From: Lepeophtheirus salmonis
Taxonomy: Eukaryota > Arthropoda > Copepoda > Siphonostomatoida > Caligidae
Length of the DNA stretch: 64,000 bases
Assembly (NCBI RefSeq): GCF_016086655.4
Contig: NC_052142.2
Coordinates: 2,050,422-2,114,421 of the forward strand
Reading direction: 5' to 3'
Made by a program: the position numbers and the translations under genes. The notes beneath the pieces are model-generated. The model was not told the origin of the DNA and did not search any database. It saw only the letters and a list, made by a program, of their open reading frames with translations. Shown here in pieces: positions 46,865 through 57,434 of the stretch; position 1 is the first letter of the stretch; each line of letters starts with the position of its first letter.

Positions 46865-47420
46865 TTTATATCCGATGATTAATTTTGAAGAAGTATTTGA
46901 AGAAATTATTTCTTGCATTGATGGAGAGCCTAGCGATTTCATATAGGCCAGTATAATTTGAAGCTTGTTTATTGTTATGGTCCGGTATCCTCAGATATTT
47001 GAATATGCATAGGATCATGAATGTGAGTGATTGATGCTCATAGTTTTCCTGCCAAGAAGTAAACCGGTTATTCTATCGTTCTTCTTTCTTTAAGGTAAAT
47101 TTTTTTCGTCCCATACTTCACCTGGAGGTTTTTTCCTTTTGTTTACCTACCTAACGTAGTAGGACTTTTTACACACATGCTTTTTAAGGGAAACATAAGT
47201 TTCACCTTTTTTTATATATTCATTTGAAATACTATTAACAATACCTTTTATTTTACGCATATTTATTTATTTGTAAGTTATACAATCCATTATTATTTAT
47301 TAATCTTTGAGGTAATTGAGAGAGGCCTTAATAACTTACATGGTCCTTCGAGCAACCTTGAACTTTATCTGTAAAAATTCTCAAATAACTCAAGGAATTT
47401 TTTACTATTTTAATATCTTT
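46865..47420. other. no recognised feature
   Basis: AT-rich. No coding motif or repeat seen. Confidence 0.3.
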
Positions 47421-47423
47421 GTG

Positions 47424-47622
47424 TTCCTCTGAGGAAACTCATTGAAAGATCTTGTGGAGGCTCAGTCTGTTTTACGGAACACACACGGTTACGGCTCACC
47501 TCATAGGTAAATCTTGACTGTGAGATCCTTCTCCTACAGATTTCTTACTTAAAAGTAGTGAGTCACGTATTCCATTGAGAAAACTCATTGGAAGATCTTA
47601 TGGAGGCTCCGTGCTGTTTTAC
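47424..47622 (+). repeat. pair of about 52-bp direct repeats, 147 bp apart
   Basis: 47424-47475 and 47570-47622 share aaactcattg-aagatctt-tggaggctc and ctgttttac with few mismatches. Function unknown. Confidence 0.65.
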
Positions 47623-47636
47623 CAAAGAAAGAGGTT

Positions 47637-48243
47637 TTTTTATCGTTACAGTAGATTTGAAAACGTCACACTCCCTGAAATTGTAATTCATTATGAACTA
47701 TATTCTCAGAATAATAACATATGAAACAACAGCGTATAGTATTTCAAAATTGAAGTTCCAAGTTTAAAAAAGAAGGCTTAAATTAAATATAATCTACATA
47801 CTAAAAAACAAAACATCATAAATTTATGTTAAATATACAAAATTAAACAATTAGAATCATATAACTAATAATAACAATAAATTATAAATATAGAATATTG
47901 AAATAATAGATTGATTTAAGTAATATTTTCTGGTTCTGACCTCGGAATTCAGTTAAATATCTCATATATCAATTCTATCTAAACAGTGGATTAAAGGCAC
48001 ATTTATATCAACAAATCCGACAAACCATCTGTTTCTCATCCGGTAAGTATTTTCCAAATTCCTGGGCCTCCATTTTCTATCGACTATCACCATCTAATAT
48101 AATATTAATATTGAATAATAAAGGCGGGAATGATAACGTTCTTGATTGATAGAAGAAGATGTATATTATTTAATCAATGATGCCATAAGTATTTCTTCTC
48201 TTCTCCTCGCACGCTTTTCTATTCTTACCAAAATTATCACCCT
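47637..48243 (-). mobile_element. family F deletion derivative
   Basis: It starts inside the element at about the point equivalent to 21718. It jumps near 47970 from the ttcagttaaat region to the finger region (equivalent to 23145) and ends at the terminus ttaccaaaattatcaccct. Not coding. Confidence 0.7.
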
Positions 48244-48258
48244 GAGTTGTTTATAACT

Positions 48259-49561
48259 AAAGTTGATAATATTGTAGAGAAAAACGCGTACAATGAGAAG
48301 GGGGAAAGAAACACATATGGTATCATTGTTCTAAAATACTTATGTGATTATCATCTGCCTGCTTTATTATAATTTTTGAGGGTATAACGAAAGTATTTAT
48401 TAGCAAAATGTTTAATGAAGATTTATTACGTATAATTGACTTAGACGTTTTTTATCCGTTAAAGTAGATTTTATAAAGTCACACTCCATGAAATTGTAAT
48501 TCATTATTAACATTATTCTGAGAATAATAGCTAATGAAACGACAAAGTAGAGTATTTCAAAATATATTTGAAGTTCCAAGTTTAAAAAAGAAGGCTTTAA
48601 TTAAATATAATCTACATAATAAAAAATTTACCATCATATATTTATGTTAAACATACTAAATGAAACAATTGGAATCATATAACTAATAACAATAAATTAT
48701 ATTTATAGAATATTGAAATAATAGATTGATCCAAATAATATTTTCTTGTTCTGACACCGGAATACAGTTAAATTTGTCATAACTTTAGGCTGCAAAACAC
48801 AAGCGAGACGTGGAGTTTAATGAAAAAGATAATCCCTCCTCTTCTTCATGTGGAAGTTACTATATACAATTGTGCACAGGATAGATATATCTCTACCGAT
48901 GAGATCGAACTAATTGTTAATAATAAAGTAAATGTCAAAATCATAAAATTAGAGAATAAATATACTAATAAAAAAAATGTTAGAAATTAATCCATCTTAA
49001 AGATTTAGAGCAAAAGCTAATTATGTAGTAATTTCCGGCGATATTACTCCTTCTTAAGAGCATCAAAAAAGATATTTTCCCCGTTATTTATGCTTATATA
49101 ACAACATACTACTATCATGAAGGATATACACAATTGCTAATTATAATGTTACACCCAATGTAACTACCCCCGTTGTTGTGACCATTTAAGCAATTGTTTT
49201 TGGCTTTTATGAGTTTTCTGAACACCATTTCTTGGAGCCTATCAACCATAGCTAAGCCTTAAGTGATAAAAAAAGTAATATTTATTGACTATGTAATATT
49301 GGAAAACCTAGTTATCATACCCAAGTCTTTAAGTGAAGAAACTAGTCTCAGACAAACTAGCTGCGAACCATCCAAAGCTACTACCCCCGTTGTCTATCGA
49401 CTATCACCGTCTAATATTATATTAATATTGAATAATAAAGGCGGAAATGATAACGTTCTTGATTGATAGAAGAAGATGTATATTTTTTAATCAATGATGC
49501 CATAAGTATTTGTTCTCTTCTCCCCGCACGCTTTTCTATTCTTACCAAAATTATCACCCTT
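48259..49561 (-). mobile_element. family F deletion derivative with both termini
   Basis: It begins aaagttgataatattgtaga and ends accaaaattatcaccctt. It lacks the whole finger/ORF region: sequence jumps at about 49392 from cccccgttg to tctatcgactatcacc. Flanks gtttataact (48249-48258) and gtatataact (49562-49571) match 9 of 10, a target duplication that shows this non-autonomous copy moved on its own. Confidence 0.8.
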
Positions 49562-49571
49562 GTATATAACT

Positions 49572-49800
49572 AAGGGAGAAGAAGAATAAAACGAAAATAG
49601 TGATGAAATAATTAATCAATAATAAAAAAGTAATATGTAATATTGTACTGCTTATACTTTATTATTTATTAGGAGTAAGGAATCACGAATCTGAAATGAT
49701 TAGTCTATTTCGAAAGGACTCATTGACTTGTAGCACGTTAATTAATCATAGTTATGGTCTTAGTTGGGGCTTGACAAAATGGAAGAATCTTAATCGATAG
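49572..49800. other. AT-rich interval upstream of the MULE-like fragment
   Basis: No motif readable; probably more of the same decayed transposon. Confidence 0.25.
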
Positions 49801-50191
49801 ACTTTATTTGTGAATATATCTCATTTTTTCATGAACAATGATTATGGAATGTTACGAGAAGGGGAAAGAACAGAACAAACATTACCATTGAACAATGGGT
49901 TTCACAACGCATTACAAAGTTTAATCACAAGCATGCATCCTAATATAAAGAAAGTAATAAATTGTTTAAAAAAAGAAGAGGTAGTTGCCAAAAAGAAAAA
50001 AGTGGATATTAAAAGAAGGAATGGCACCTTTAGAAAAAAAATTTATAAAAGACATAAGTGAAAGACTCCAACGACAAGTATTAAATTACAATCCAATCGA
50101 AAAACTAAAATATATGAGAAGCTTGGAATCTCAATCCATTTTAGAATTTTACCATCAATTATGTATTTTATGTGTCTTCTTATTTTATTAA
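49801..50191 (+). pseudogene. MULE/FLYWCH-type transposase C-terminal fragment
   Basis: Frames give LPLNNGFHNALQSLITSMHP followed by IKKVINCLKKEE, KKKKVDIKRRNGTFRKKIYK and, after a frameshift at about 50060, ERLQRQVLNYNPIEKLKYMR. I recognise this as the conserved C-terminal part of invertebrate MULE-like proteins ('RTNN.VEG.HN...HP..W..I..L..E'). Only this part survives. Confidence 0.5.
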
Positions 50192-50199
50192 TTAAAACA

Positions 50200-50970
50200 A
50201 TGTATGTAATCGTTATTATAGAAAATGAAGGATATAAAATCATCTTATTAAAATATTTAATTTATATGAAATATAACTTATGACTTGAGTTTATACATTA
50301 AAAAATAGACATAAGACAAACTATCGGCTTTTCCAGAGCTGATCTATAAATAGATGGCATAAAAATAAAAAAGGCAAAATCACGATAAATAAAAAGTAAT
50401 AAATTTAATATTAAGAGATAAAAAGTCGTACTCCACAACGTAAGAGGAATGAAAACATGGTATCCTCCAGGGCTGATGTTTTTCAAATGAAAAATGATCC
50501 AAACAAGGTTGACAAGATAACCCTCTTGATTGAGCATGATCGAGAAAGACAGAGTTCCAAGGGGAAAAAATAGGCTTCTGAAGAATGATAAGAGTAAATT
50601 CAAGATATATACATGGGAGATCATTGATCAAGAAAGAGTCCAGCATGATTATTTTACCGACCGTCTGGGATAGATGTTAGTTTAAAGTAGTTTGTCCTGA
50701 TAAGATTCTTTGGTGATTTCCAGCTTGAGAAGGAAGTCGAGGAGGAGTCTACAAAGAATGAAAGAATTTCGAACATACTTATAGAGATATATCAATTATG
50801 ATTTTTTTAGTATTACAATTTATCTGAAAGGTTACTATATATAGAGCCTTTCCTTCACCAAAATAAAGCTTTACTTTGTAATATTTAATCAAAATAATAT
50901 TATCAAGAAAATGTCTTAATGTTAGTTATAATTTATTGTATGATACAAATAGTATTAAATATTAATTTTC
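50200..50970. other. no recognised gene
   Basis: - strand frames up to 108 codons (50624-50298) show no motif. A + strand 38-codon frame from ATG 50458 (MVSSRADVFQMKND) is also unassigned. Confidence 0.3.
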
Positions 50971-51039
50971 ATACTATAAAATATTGGTTACGAATATCAA
51001 TATATAAGGTGGATCTAATCATCGTTAGACCTTAGATAC

Positions 51040-51621
51040 AAGTATATAAATTATATTTGAAAGAACATTCAAGGATGACGTCAAAAAAATTAACCGGAGT
51101 CCGGAAGTATAGAGAAACACAATTAAGATTAGTTGATGATGCAAATACAATATGTGAAGTATATATTAATGGAGAATAGTAGAAACGGAAAAGAATAATC
51201 GAAATAGTTTAAATGATTTAGTATCAAAGGGTAGTAACGCAAATACAAAGTCATGTGGATTCAATATATATCGAAGAAGTCAAAGCTGTAAGAGATTGTG
51301 GAACAAGAGCCAAGAAAGATTATGTAAACAGTATGGTTTCCAATTTCCTCATAGGAATGGGAAAGTTTGATTACAAAAAGCATCCAATGCACAAGATGTG
51401 GTAAGAGAGGCCACTATGCAAGAGTATGCAGGTGTCTAAAAGAAAACTCTATTTCGATCATCAACTCTATTCAAAATTTTGAACTGAATAAATTACCCAT
51501 CGATGCATTGAATGTCCATGGAAATTACTTCAAAAATATAATAGCTACATATGACACTGGTGCAATTGTATCTGTCGCTGGATCATGTGTTCAAAGTAAA
51601 TATCGATTCCAACCCAATTAA
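51040..51621 (+). pseudogene. gag zinc knuckle plus retropepsin fragment, copy 2
   Basis: The 51367-51621 frame contains the same knuckle CTRCGKRGHYARVCR and YDTGAIVSVAG as copy 1 and is nearly identical to it along its length. It ends in a stop 9 residues before the copy 1 frame does. Upstream decayed frames contain basic residues typical of gag. No RT follows. Confidence 0.75.
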
Positions 51622-51720
51622 AACAGTATCGTTTAGAATATATCTTTAACTTGAATTATTTGTTTATTTACTCATGAAGGAAGAGGGATTGTTGTATATT
51701 ATTAATATACAAGTTAACAA

Positions 51721-53026
51721 TTAAATGATAACAGAACATTCATTCCATTTGGTGATCAACAATTCCCTCAATTTCTTAGTACTTAGTTTGGACCTCCTTT
51801 TCGTATTGATAATATTCATCATACTAAAGACTCTCTCAGCATCACAATTGACAATTGGAGTATTTTTGTATAAAAGGTTTTCACTTGTTGAGAGTGGATT
51901 TAGTTTTGTGTAGCCAGGATTCTTTTGAAGCACTTCTTTTAACTTGGTCTTGAATGGATCCTTCTTCAAAACTGGAGTCAGATTTTCTACTATGGTTAGG
52001 TTGGTAAAAAGGGAATCTTTTCTCAAGCACAGTTATTGCCAAAGGTATTTGACGAAAAATTTCCTGTATAAATACAACTTATTCTCTTAAGGAATCATTA
52101 TTAATTACTTCTTGTGCTCTTCTGGTTGCTGCAAATCTTCATCAAGGCTGTTTAAATATTCCCTGAAGACGTCGAAGTCACGGTAATAGTACTCCACAGC
52201 TTTTAACCAAGTTCTCTATCTTGTTATAATTGGTGATGAAGGGAGGGGAATTTCGTACGAAGCAGTAAATACTCTCTTTTTTCTTCCAGAATTCAAAAAC
52301 ATCTTCACATTGGAAATAAGTTCGTTCGTTAGGACACTTTTGACGAACCATATCTGCAACTCTATGTAATCCATGAGCAATACATGTAATGTGAATCAAT
52401 TCCGGGATTTCTTTTCGTAAATATTTTCCTGCTTTGAGACAATACGAGGCGGCATCAGTGATGAAAACTTTAAGTCTACACAGGACAAAAGCTTCTCCCA
52501 ATAACGTATAAACTGAGCTTATGTGGATGTTGTTTACATTGTTTACGTTGACAATCTCCATATCAATCAAGTCAATAAGGTAAGCTCTCCCACAGAAATG
52601 TCTGTCCAATGCGCCAATCAAAATTGCCATCATTGACCTCTCTCGATAATCTCTTGTCTCATCTAGTGCAACGAAAATATCTTTTTTCTTCCACCTCTTC
52701 AAAACTCCTTGACATACTTCTTCAACCAAGTTGTTAACTACCCATAGACCTGGATAAGTTTTTCCAGTATACTTTTCAATAATCTTGGAGAAATTGGGAT
52801 GATTCAGAACAATTAAAGGGATGTTACACGACACAAATAACTGTGCTACGTCCAAATTGAATGATGAACCGTTTAATTCTCCTTCGTCTCCTTGAATCTT
52901 ATGTTTATTGAAGACTTTTAAGTTGTTGATGTGATGGGAGGTTTTGGAGTGGCGGATTACTTGACATAAAGAACGAGATAGGCACGAGAAACCCCAAAAA
53001 CGCCAAGATATACTATTACTTTCCAA
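51721..53026 (-). pseudogene. hAT transposase, copy 2, nearly intact N-terminal two thirds
   Basis: A 282-codon frame (53026-52178) shows a degraded BED-type finger (CQVIRHSKTSHH), LDVAQLFVSCNIPL...EKYTGK, the RNase H-like core (DIFVALDETRDYRERSMMA, with a likely first catalytic Asp) and VFITDAASYCLKAGKYL, a likely second Asp, then ELIHITCIAHGLHRVADMV. A second frame (52026-51721) ends with the dimerisation block NCDAERVFSMMNIINTKRRS and LRELLITKWN. Stops and a frameshift between about 52180 and 52026 disable it. Cut-and-paste transposase by family; N-terminal start uncertain. Confidence 0.85.
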
Positions 53027-53275
53027 ATCATAATTTCACACATCAGTACATCCGTTGTTAGAAACCCATGAAAATAGGCACGTTTTTTCTTCGGTATGAT
53101 GATGATGTACCTGAGAGACTAGTGAGGAGAAGTTTCTTTGCCGATGATTAGTACACTACTGAGGAAAAGTTGTTTAAAAGATACAAGCGTACCCACGTGT
53201 TTTTTTTCTCTTTTTTTATATAATCTCTTTCAACCAATCAAATTCGTTCTTTTTCAACGATTTCAACAACCCCTA

Positions 53276-53600
53276 GCTATGACGTATGTCTTATGTTTAT
53301 TTTATGTTGTCACGTAATGAGAAGAGAAGAAAAGAAGAATCAAAGTCTATATGATTAATATTTTTTTAAGTATGAGATGCGAAGAGGACAATTTGGTGTA
53401 AATAATATAATTATAAAATATTTCATACATATTTGATAATATAATTATTAATTAATTTGAATTAATATAATATTTTATACATACTGATATAAGATTATTA
53501 ATTAATGAAAATTGTTTATTATATTATTATGTATTAACATTTTACATTAGTTAAATTGTTCATATTAAAAGTTCAAACATTTTATAAATTAATAAAGGAT
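53276..53600. other. very AT-rich interval
   Basis: No coding or structural feature beyond extreme AT content. Confidence 0.35.
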
Positions 53601-53602
53601 AT

Positions 53603-53740
53603 TTTATTTTAATTAAAATGATAATTTATTTTAATTAAAATGATAATTTATTTTAATTAAAATGATAATTTATTTTAATTAAAATGATAATTTATTTTAA
53701 TTAAAATGATAATTTATTTTAATTAAAATGATAATTTTAA
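53603..53740 (+). repeat. 22-bp tandem repeat, about 6 copies
   Basis: The unit ttttaattaaaatgataattta repeats with exact 22-bp spacing: ATG trinucleotides at 53618, 53640, 53662, 53684, 53706 and 53728. The unit includes the palindrome ttttaattaaaa. Copies are practically identical, indicating recent expansion. Confidence 0.95.
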
Positions 53741-53744
53741 ATGG

Positions 53745-56005
53745 TCATTAAAAATATGAAAATTTTAAGACTGAAGCTAGCAAGAAATATTTGGATATCT
53801 TCAAGGTTAAAAGTCTAGCTCATCAATAAATTTAGAAAGTTTAAGAAAATAAGTATATAAGTAAAGAGATATATTATATTTAATATTTATTATAAGATGT
53901 TCTTCATTAAATAATAACAATTATAAACGTATTATTAAAACTTCACATACATATTATCTAAAATATCTCAATAAATAAATCTAGAAGTACCATTACTTAT
54001 TCTTGGAAATCAAATAATGCCTTGAAAAAAATAATACTTAATTAATATACATTAACCACATAGATTAAACTACATAATATATTTACAACAAAAATAAATT
54101 GTTTTCTTCCAAAAATTAGAATTAATTTGAATTATAAAAATTAATATTGCTCTGATTATGTATGTCAACAAAAAATCAAAACAGCATATTTTTGTATTTT
54201 TAATATAATATCAATTATGTAACTTTAGCTGTATAATGCAGTGATACCAAAATTAAGTTAATTGGTGAGATATATCCCGATTAATTGCAATTTTTCGGGA
54301 TAAAAAATTAAATCGTTTTTCTTGTAATCCTCTCCCTTTGTTTAAGAGCAATTTGTATATGTTTCATCTATTTGAACACTAGTTGAAGCTGCAAATTTGA
54401 AAATGACGTCACAAATCATAATAAACATGACGCATACTTATTATTAATAATAATAAATAAACTAATAAACTTAATACAAGAACCTATAAAAATTTTGAAA
54501 TTTATATTAATTTATTATTTGTGTAGTTTAAAAATTATTAATTCAGTAATAATCTTTATTTACAAAGAAGTAAATACTAATTTATGGCATAACTATCAAA
54601 TATTTATATCATTCTGCAAATTATAATAATAAAAATATTGTAAGATCAAGTTAATCAAAAAATTTTAAATCTCCTAATAAAATATCAGCTCCTAAAGGAA
54701 ACGCTGACATTTCACTTTTCTTCTGAAGTGGCATTATTTTCGGTTTGAGATCAATATCAAATATTAAAACACATTTTATCTAAATTCAAATCTTCCACTT
54801 TGGCATTAAAGGCTTTAAGTTGTGAATCTACAAACCATAAGTGGTATGCATTTTTTCCAATAACTTTTTCTTTTAAAATGTCTAAAACCTCATTTTTAGT
54901 CCATTCTTCTATATTTTTAAAATAATTAAATGCTGTTTATAAATCGCCCTTTTTTAATTTTTATTCTATTTTGTTCCTTAAACTATCTCCCTTCGATGTT
55001 TCATTCCAAAATTTTCTATTCACTAGTTCCTTACCAACATCTTCACGGTATATATATATTTTTTTTTCCTAAAATCCTTGCAAATTTTACACTTTTGTTA
55101 TGATGTCTTCTCTAGGTAGAGTATCCATCTTTTCTAAATAATATATAGTACCATTCTTTGAAGCTTTTAATCGACATGATATGTACTCCATCATAGTAGA
55201 ACTTAAAATTTATTTTTTATTGCTGAAAAAGTAATAATAAGTTCTTTAGCGTCCATGTTGTGGCACCTCGCCGACGTAATTTCTTTGTTATCAATGTCTA
55301 ATTCAAAATTGTGGAAGAAATACAAGCTTTCTTCATATCATTGATTGAATAATGAATTTTAATTCTTTGAAGTTTACAAAAGGTGCTCTCCATAATTAAT
55401 AGTTCTCCAAAGAAATAATTATTTGATTTAGAAATCGATTCCAGTCTTTCGAATAGCACTTTCAGGCATTTTCCTCTTCTTAGAAGGAGACATCGTTCAA
55501 TTATATCAAAACCGTTATAATAAACGGAAAAAAATCAAATTAATTCAACTGCAATCATTATGATCCTAGTTTGCGGACGATCTGAGGGTTAATAACCAGT
55601 ATAAAGTATGCTAACATTCGGACAGAAAATGGATAAAACCTTACTACTTACATAGGATGTATTAAAAAAACCCTACAAGTTAACTGGAGAGACTCAGGAT
55701 TCAAAACATAAAAGCTATCCGTGACAAAACTTAGAAGGCACTACTTTAAATGAAGAAATAATATAGTTATATCTCACGAAATTGAATAGTTTTTTGGGTA
55801 GTGATGTGGCTGGGATCTTTATGTAAACGTTAAACGCAATAAATATAATACACTTTTGCGAAACTTTCCCAAAATACAGTATTCAAATCAAATAATGTAT
55901 AATCATTCAATAACCAAACATTTGTTGAAGAACCAGTTCTAAAATTAATCTTATGTTAGATTTACATTATTCCCTTGAAAAAAAACTCGGTGGCGCCCTC
56001 TACTT
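53745..56005. other. AT-rich stretch; unidentified decayed - strand frames at 54.75-55.5 kb
   Basis: On the - strand, protein-like pieces such as EDVGKELVNRKFWNETSKGD and ARCHNMDAKELIITFSAIKN occur between stops. I do not recognise the family. The remainder shows nothing. Confidence 0.3.
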
Positions 56006-56047
56006 TGTTAACATACCTACGATGATTCTAAATATAATAACCCTACA

Positions 56048-57208
56048 GTAGGTATGTTAGAAAGTCTGAAAAAGTTAAAATATGAATTTGAAAAGGGGCT
56101 CTTACTTAGCGTATGGAGTGCCTCTTCCCATAAATACTTCAATTATTACAATCCAATGACTATTCACAGAGAAATCCGTAGATTCGTTGTCCAAAATTTA
56201 ATCCATCTTCTCCTTGAATTGCACGTACTAAGGACTGGTTTCTTAAGACTGGTGTATTAAATATGACGTACATAGTTTGTTATTATTGTCTCACTGAATC
56301 ACAAAACCTACCCTTACCTAGATGTGAATTGTACGAGGTCCAGTTACCGGAAAAGATTGAGTATAACACAAAAATGAAACTCCTCTCATAATTTATTAGC
56401 GCCTACGATCTATTTCAATAAATAAAAACAGATGCTCTCAATCATTTTTTATATTTTTTTTCACTAATGAACATAAAAATGTTCAAGCTTCCTTTACGTT
56501 TAAAAAAAATAAATTACTTATTACTTAGAAGGGTTATTTTTGTCCCAAAACGTCGAAGCCAATTTAAAGATAAAGAAATAGTCCTATCATTTGTTAGTGA
56601 CAACAAACAGATTCCGTCAATAAATTTTTAAATTGTTTTAACGAATGAATAGATAAATATTCAAGCTTCGTTAGACGTTTTAAAATTTTTTCTCTTTCAA
56701 CTGGAAGGGGTGATTTTTTCCCCCAAACTGCCAAGCAAATCTGCAGTTCATTACATCCTCTATTCATTAGAAACTACAAACTAGTTCATCTCATAAAACT
56801 GATGCTATCAAACGATTTTCATATTTATTTCACTAATGAATAAAAAAAAATGTTCAAGTTTAGCTTAAGTTTTAAAAAAATTATCTATAAATTAGAAGGG
56901 TCATTATTGGCCCAAAACATCGAAGCCAATTCGGAAGTCATTTTAAGTTATGTTATTAAATGAAGCTGTATGTTGCTACTTTTTCTTGAATTTTTGCAAT
57001 GCCAATATAGTTTAAAACCTTTTAAACATTATGGGGGTAAATTTTTTGTATCGTCTTAAAGAAAAAGTCTTCTAATTTATGACTTAAAGGATGCTCATAT
57101 TTATGGCGTTTTATGCGTCAGGAAACTTCTTATAGATCAACTGTTCGACCTACTTAATACGTGGGGAGAAAACAGATAAGAGCACTCTCTCTTTTCTAAC
57201 ATACCTAC
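56048..57208. mobile_element. 1.16-kb element with 16-bp perfect terminal inverted repeats
   Basis: The left end gtaggtatgttagaaa (56048-56063) is the exact reverse complement of tttctaacatacctac (57193-57208). TA occurs just inside both ends, so a mariner-like TA duplication is possible. The same terminal sequence appears at 56010-56021 (taacatacctac) and at 57413-57424 (tatcatacctac), implying further ends of the same family on both sides. The interior has three degenerate repeats and no recognised transposase. Confidence 0.7.
56430..56945 (+). repeat. three degenerate tandem repeats of about 180-190 bp
   Basis: Each unit contains cactaatga/acgaatga, then ttcaag (56482, 56660, 56853), a poly-A stretch, gaaggg and ccaaa(a)c..c.aagc. 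Spacing is 178 and 193 bp. The copies have diverged strongly. Confidence 0.7.
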
Positions 57209-57434
57209 CTATAGTCTTAAATTTCTCAAATATGGCAAGTGAAATTTTTTCAGGTTATACATGAGAGTTTCAATTTATTAGATTAAACTGGAAAATGGAT
57301 TAAAAACTAATATCCGTGATTTGAATTAATATTACTATTTGTATTACATAAAAATTTGGGATTTATTCCTTTCTCCTTTCTTGTGTGTTCAAAGCCCCCC
57401 ACAATTTTTTTTATCATACCTACTAGTTATTATT

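Larger units (their letters stand above)
50975..53275 (-). mobile_element. hAT/gag composite unit, copy 2 (inverted)
   Basis: Inverted relative to 40513-42950. The outer terminus on the - strand, taggggttgttgaaa (ending at 53275 on the + strand), resembles a hAT end. It carries the gag-knuckle frame on the + strand (51040-51621) and a better preserved hAT frame on the - strand (51721-53026). Confidence 0.7.

Noticed and set aside
53603..53740. CRISPR array
   Set aside because: The 22-bp units follow each other directly without spacers, and the genome is eukaryotic.
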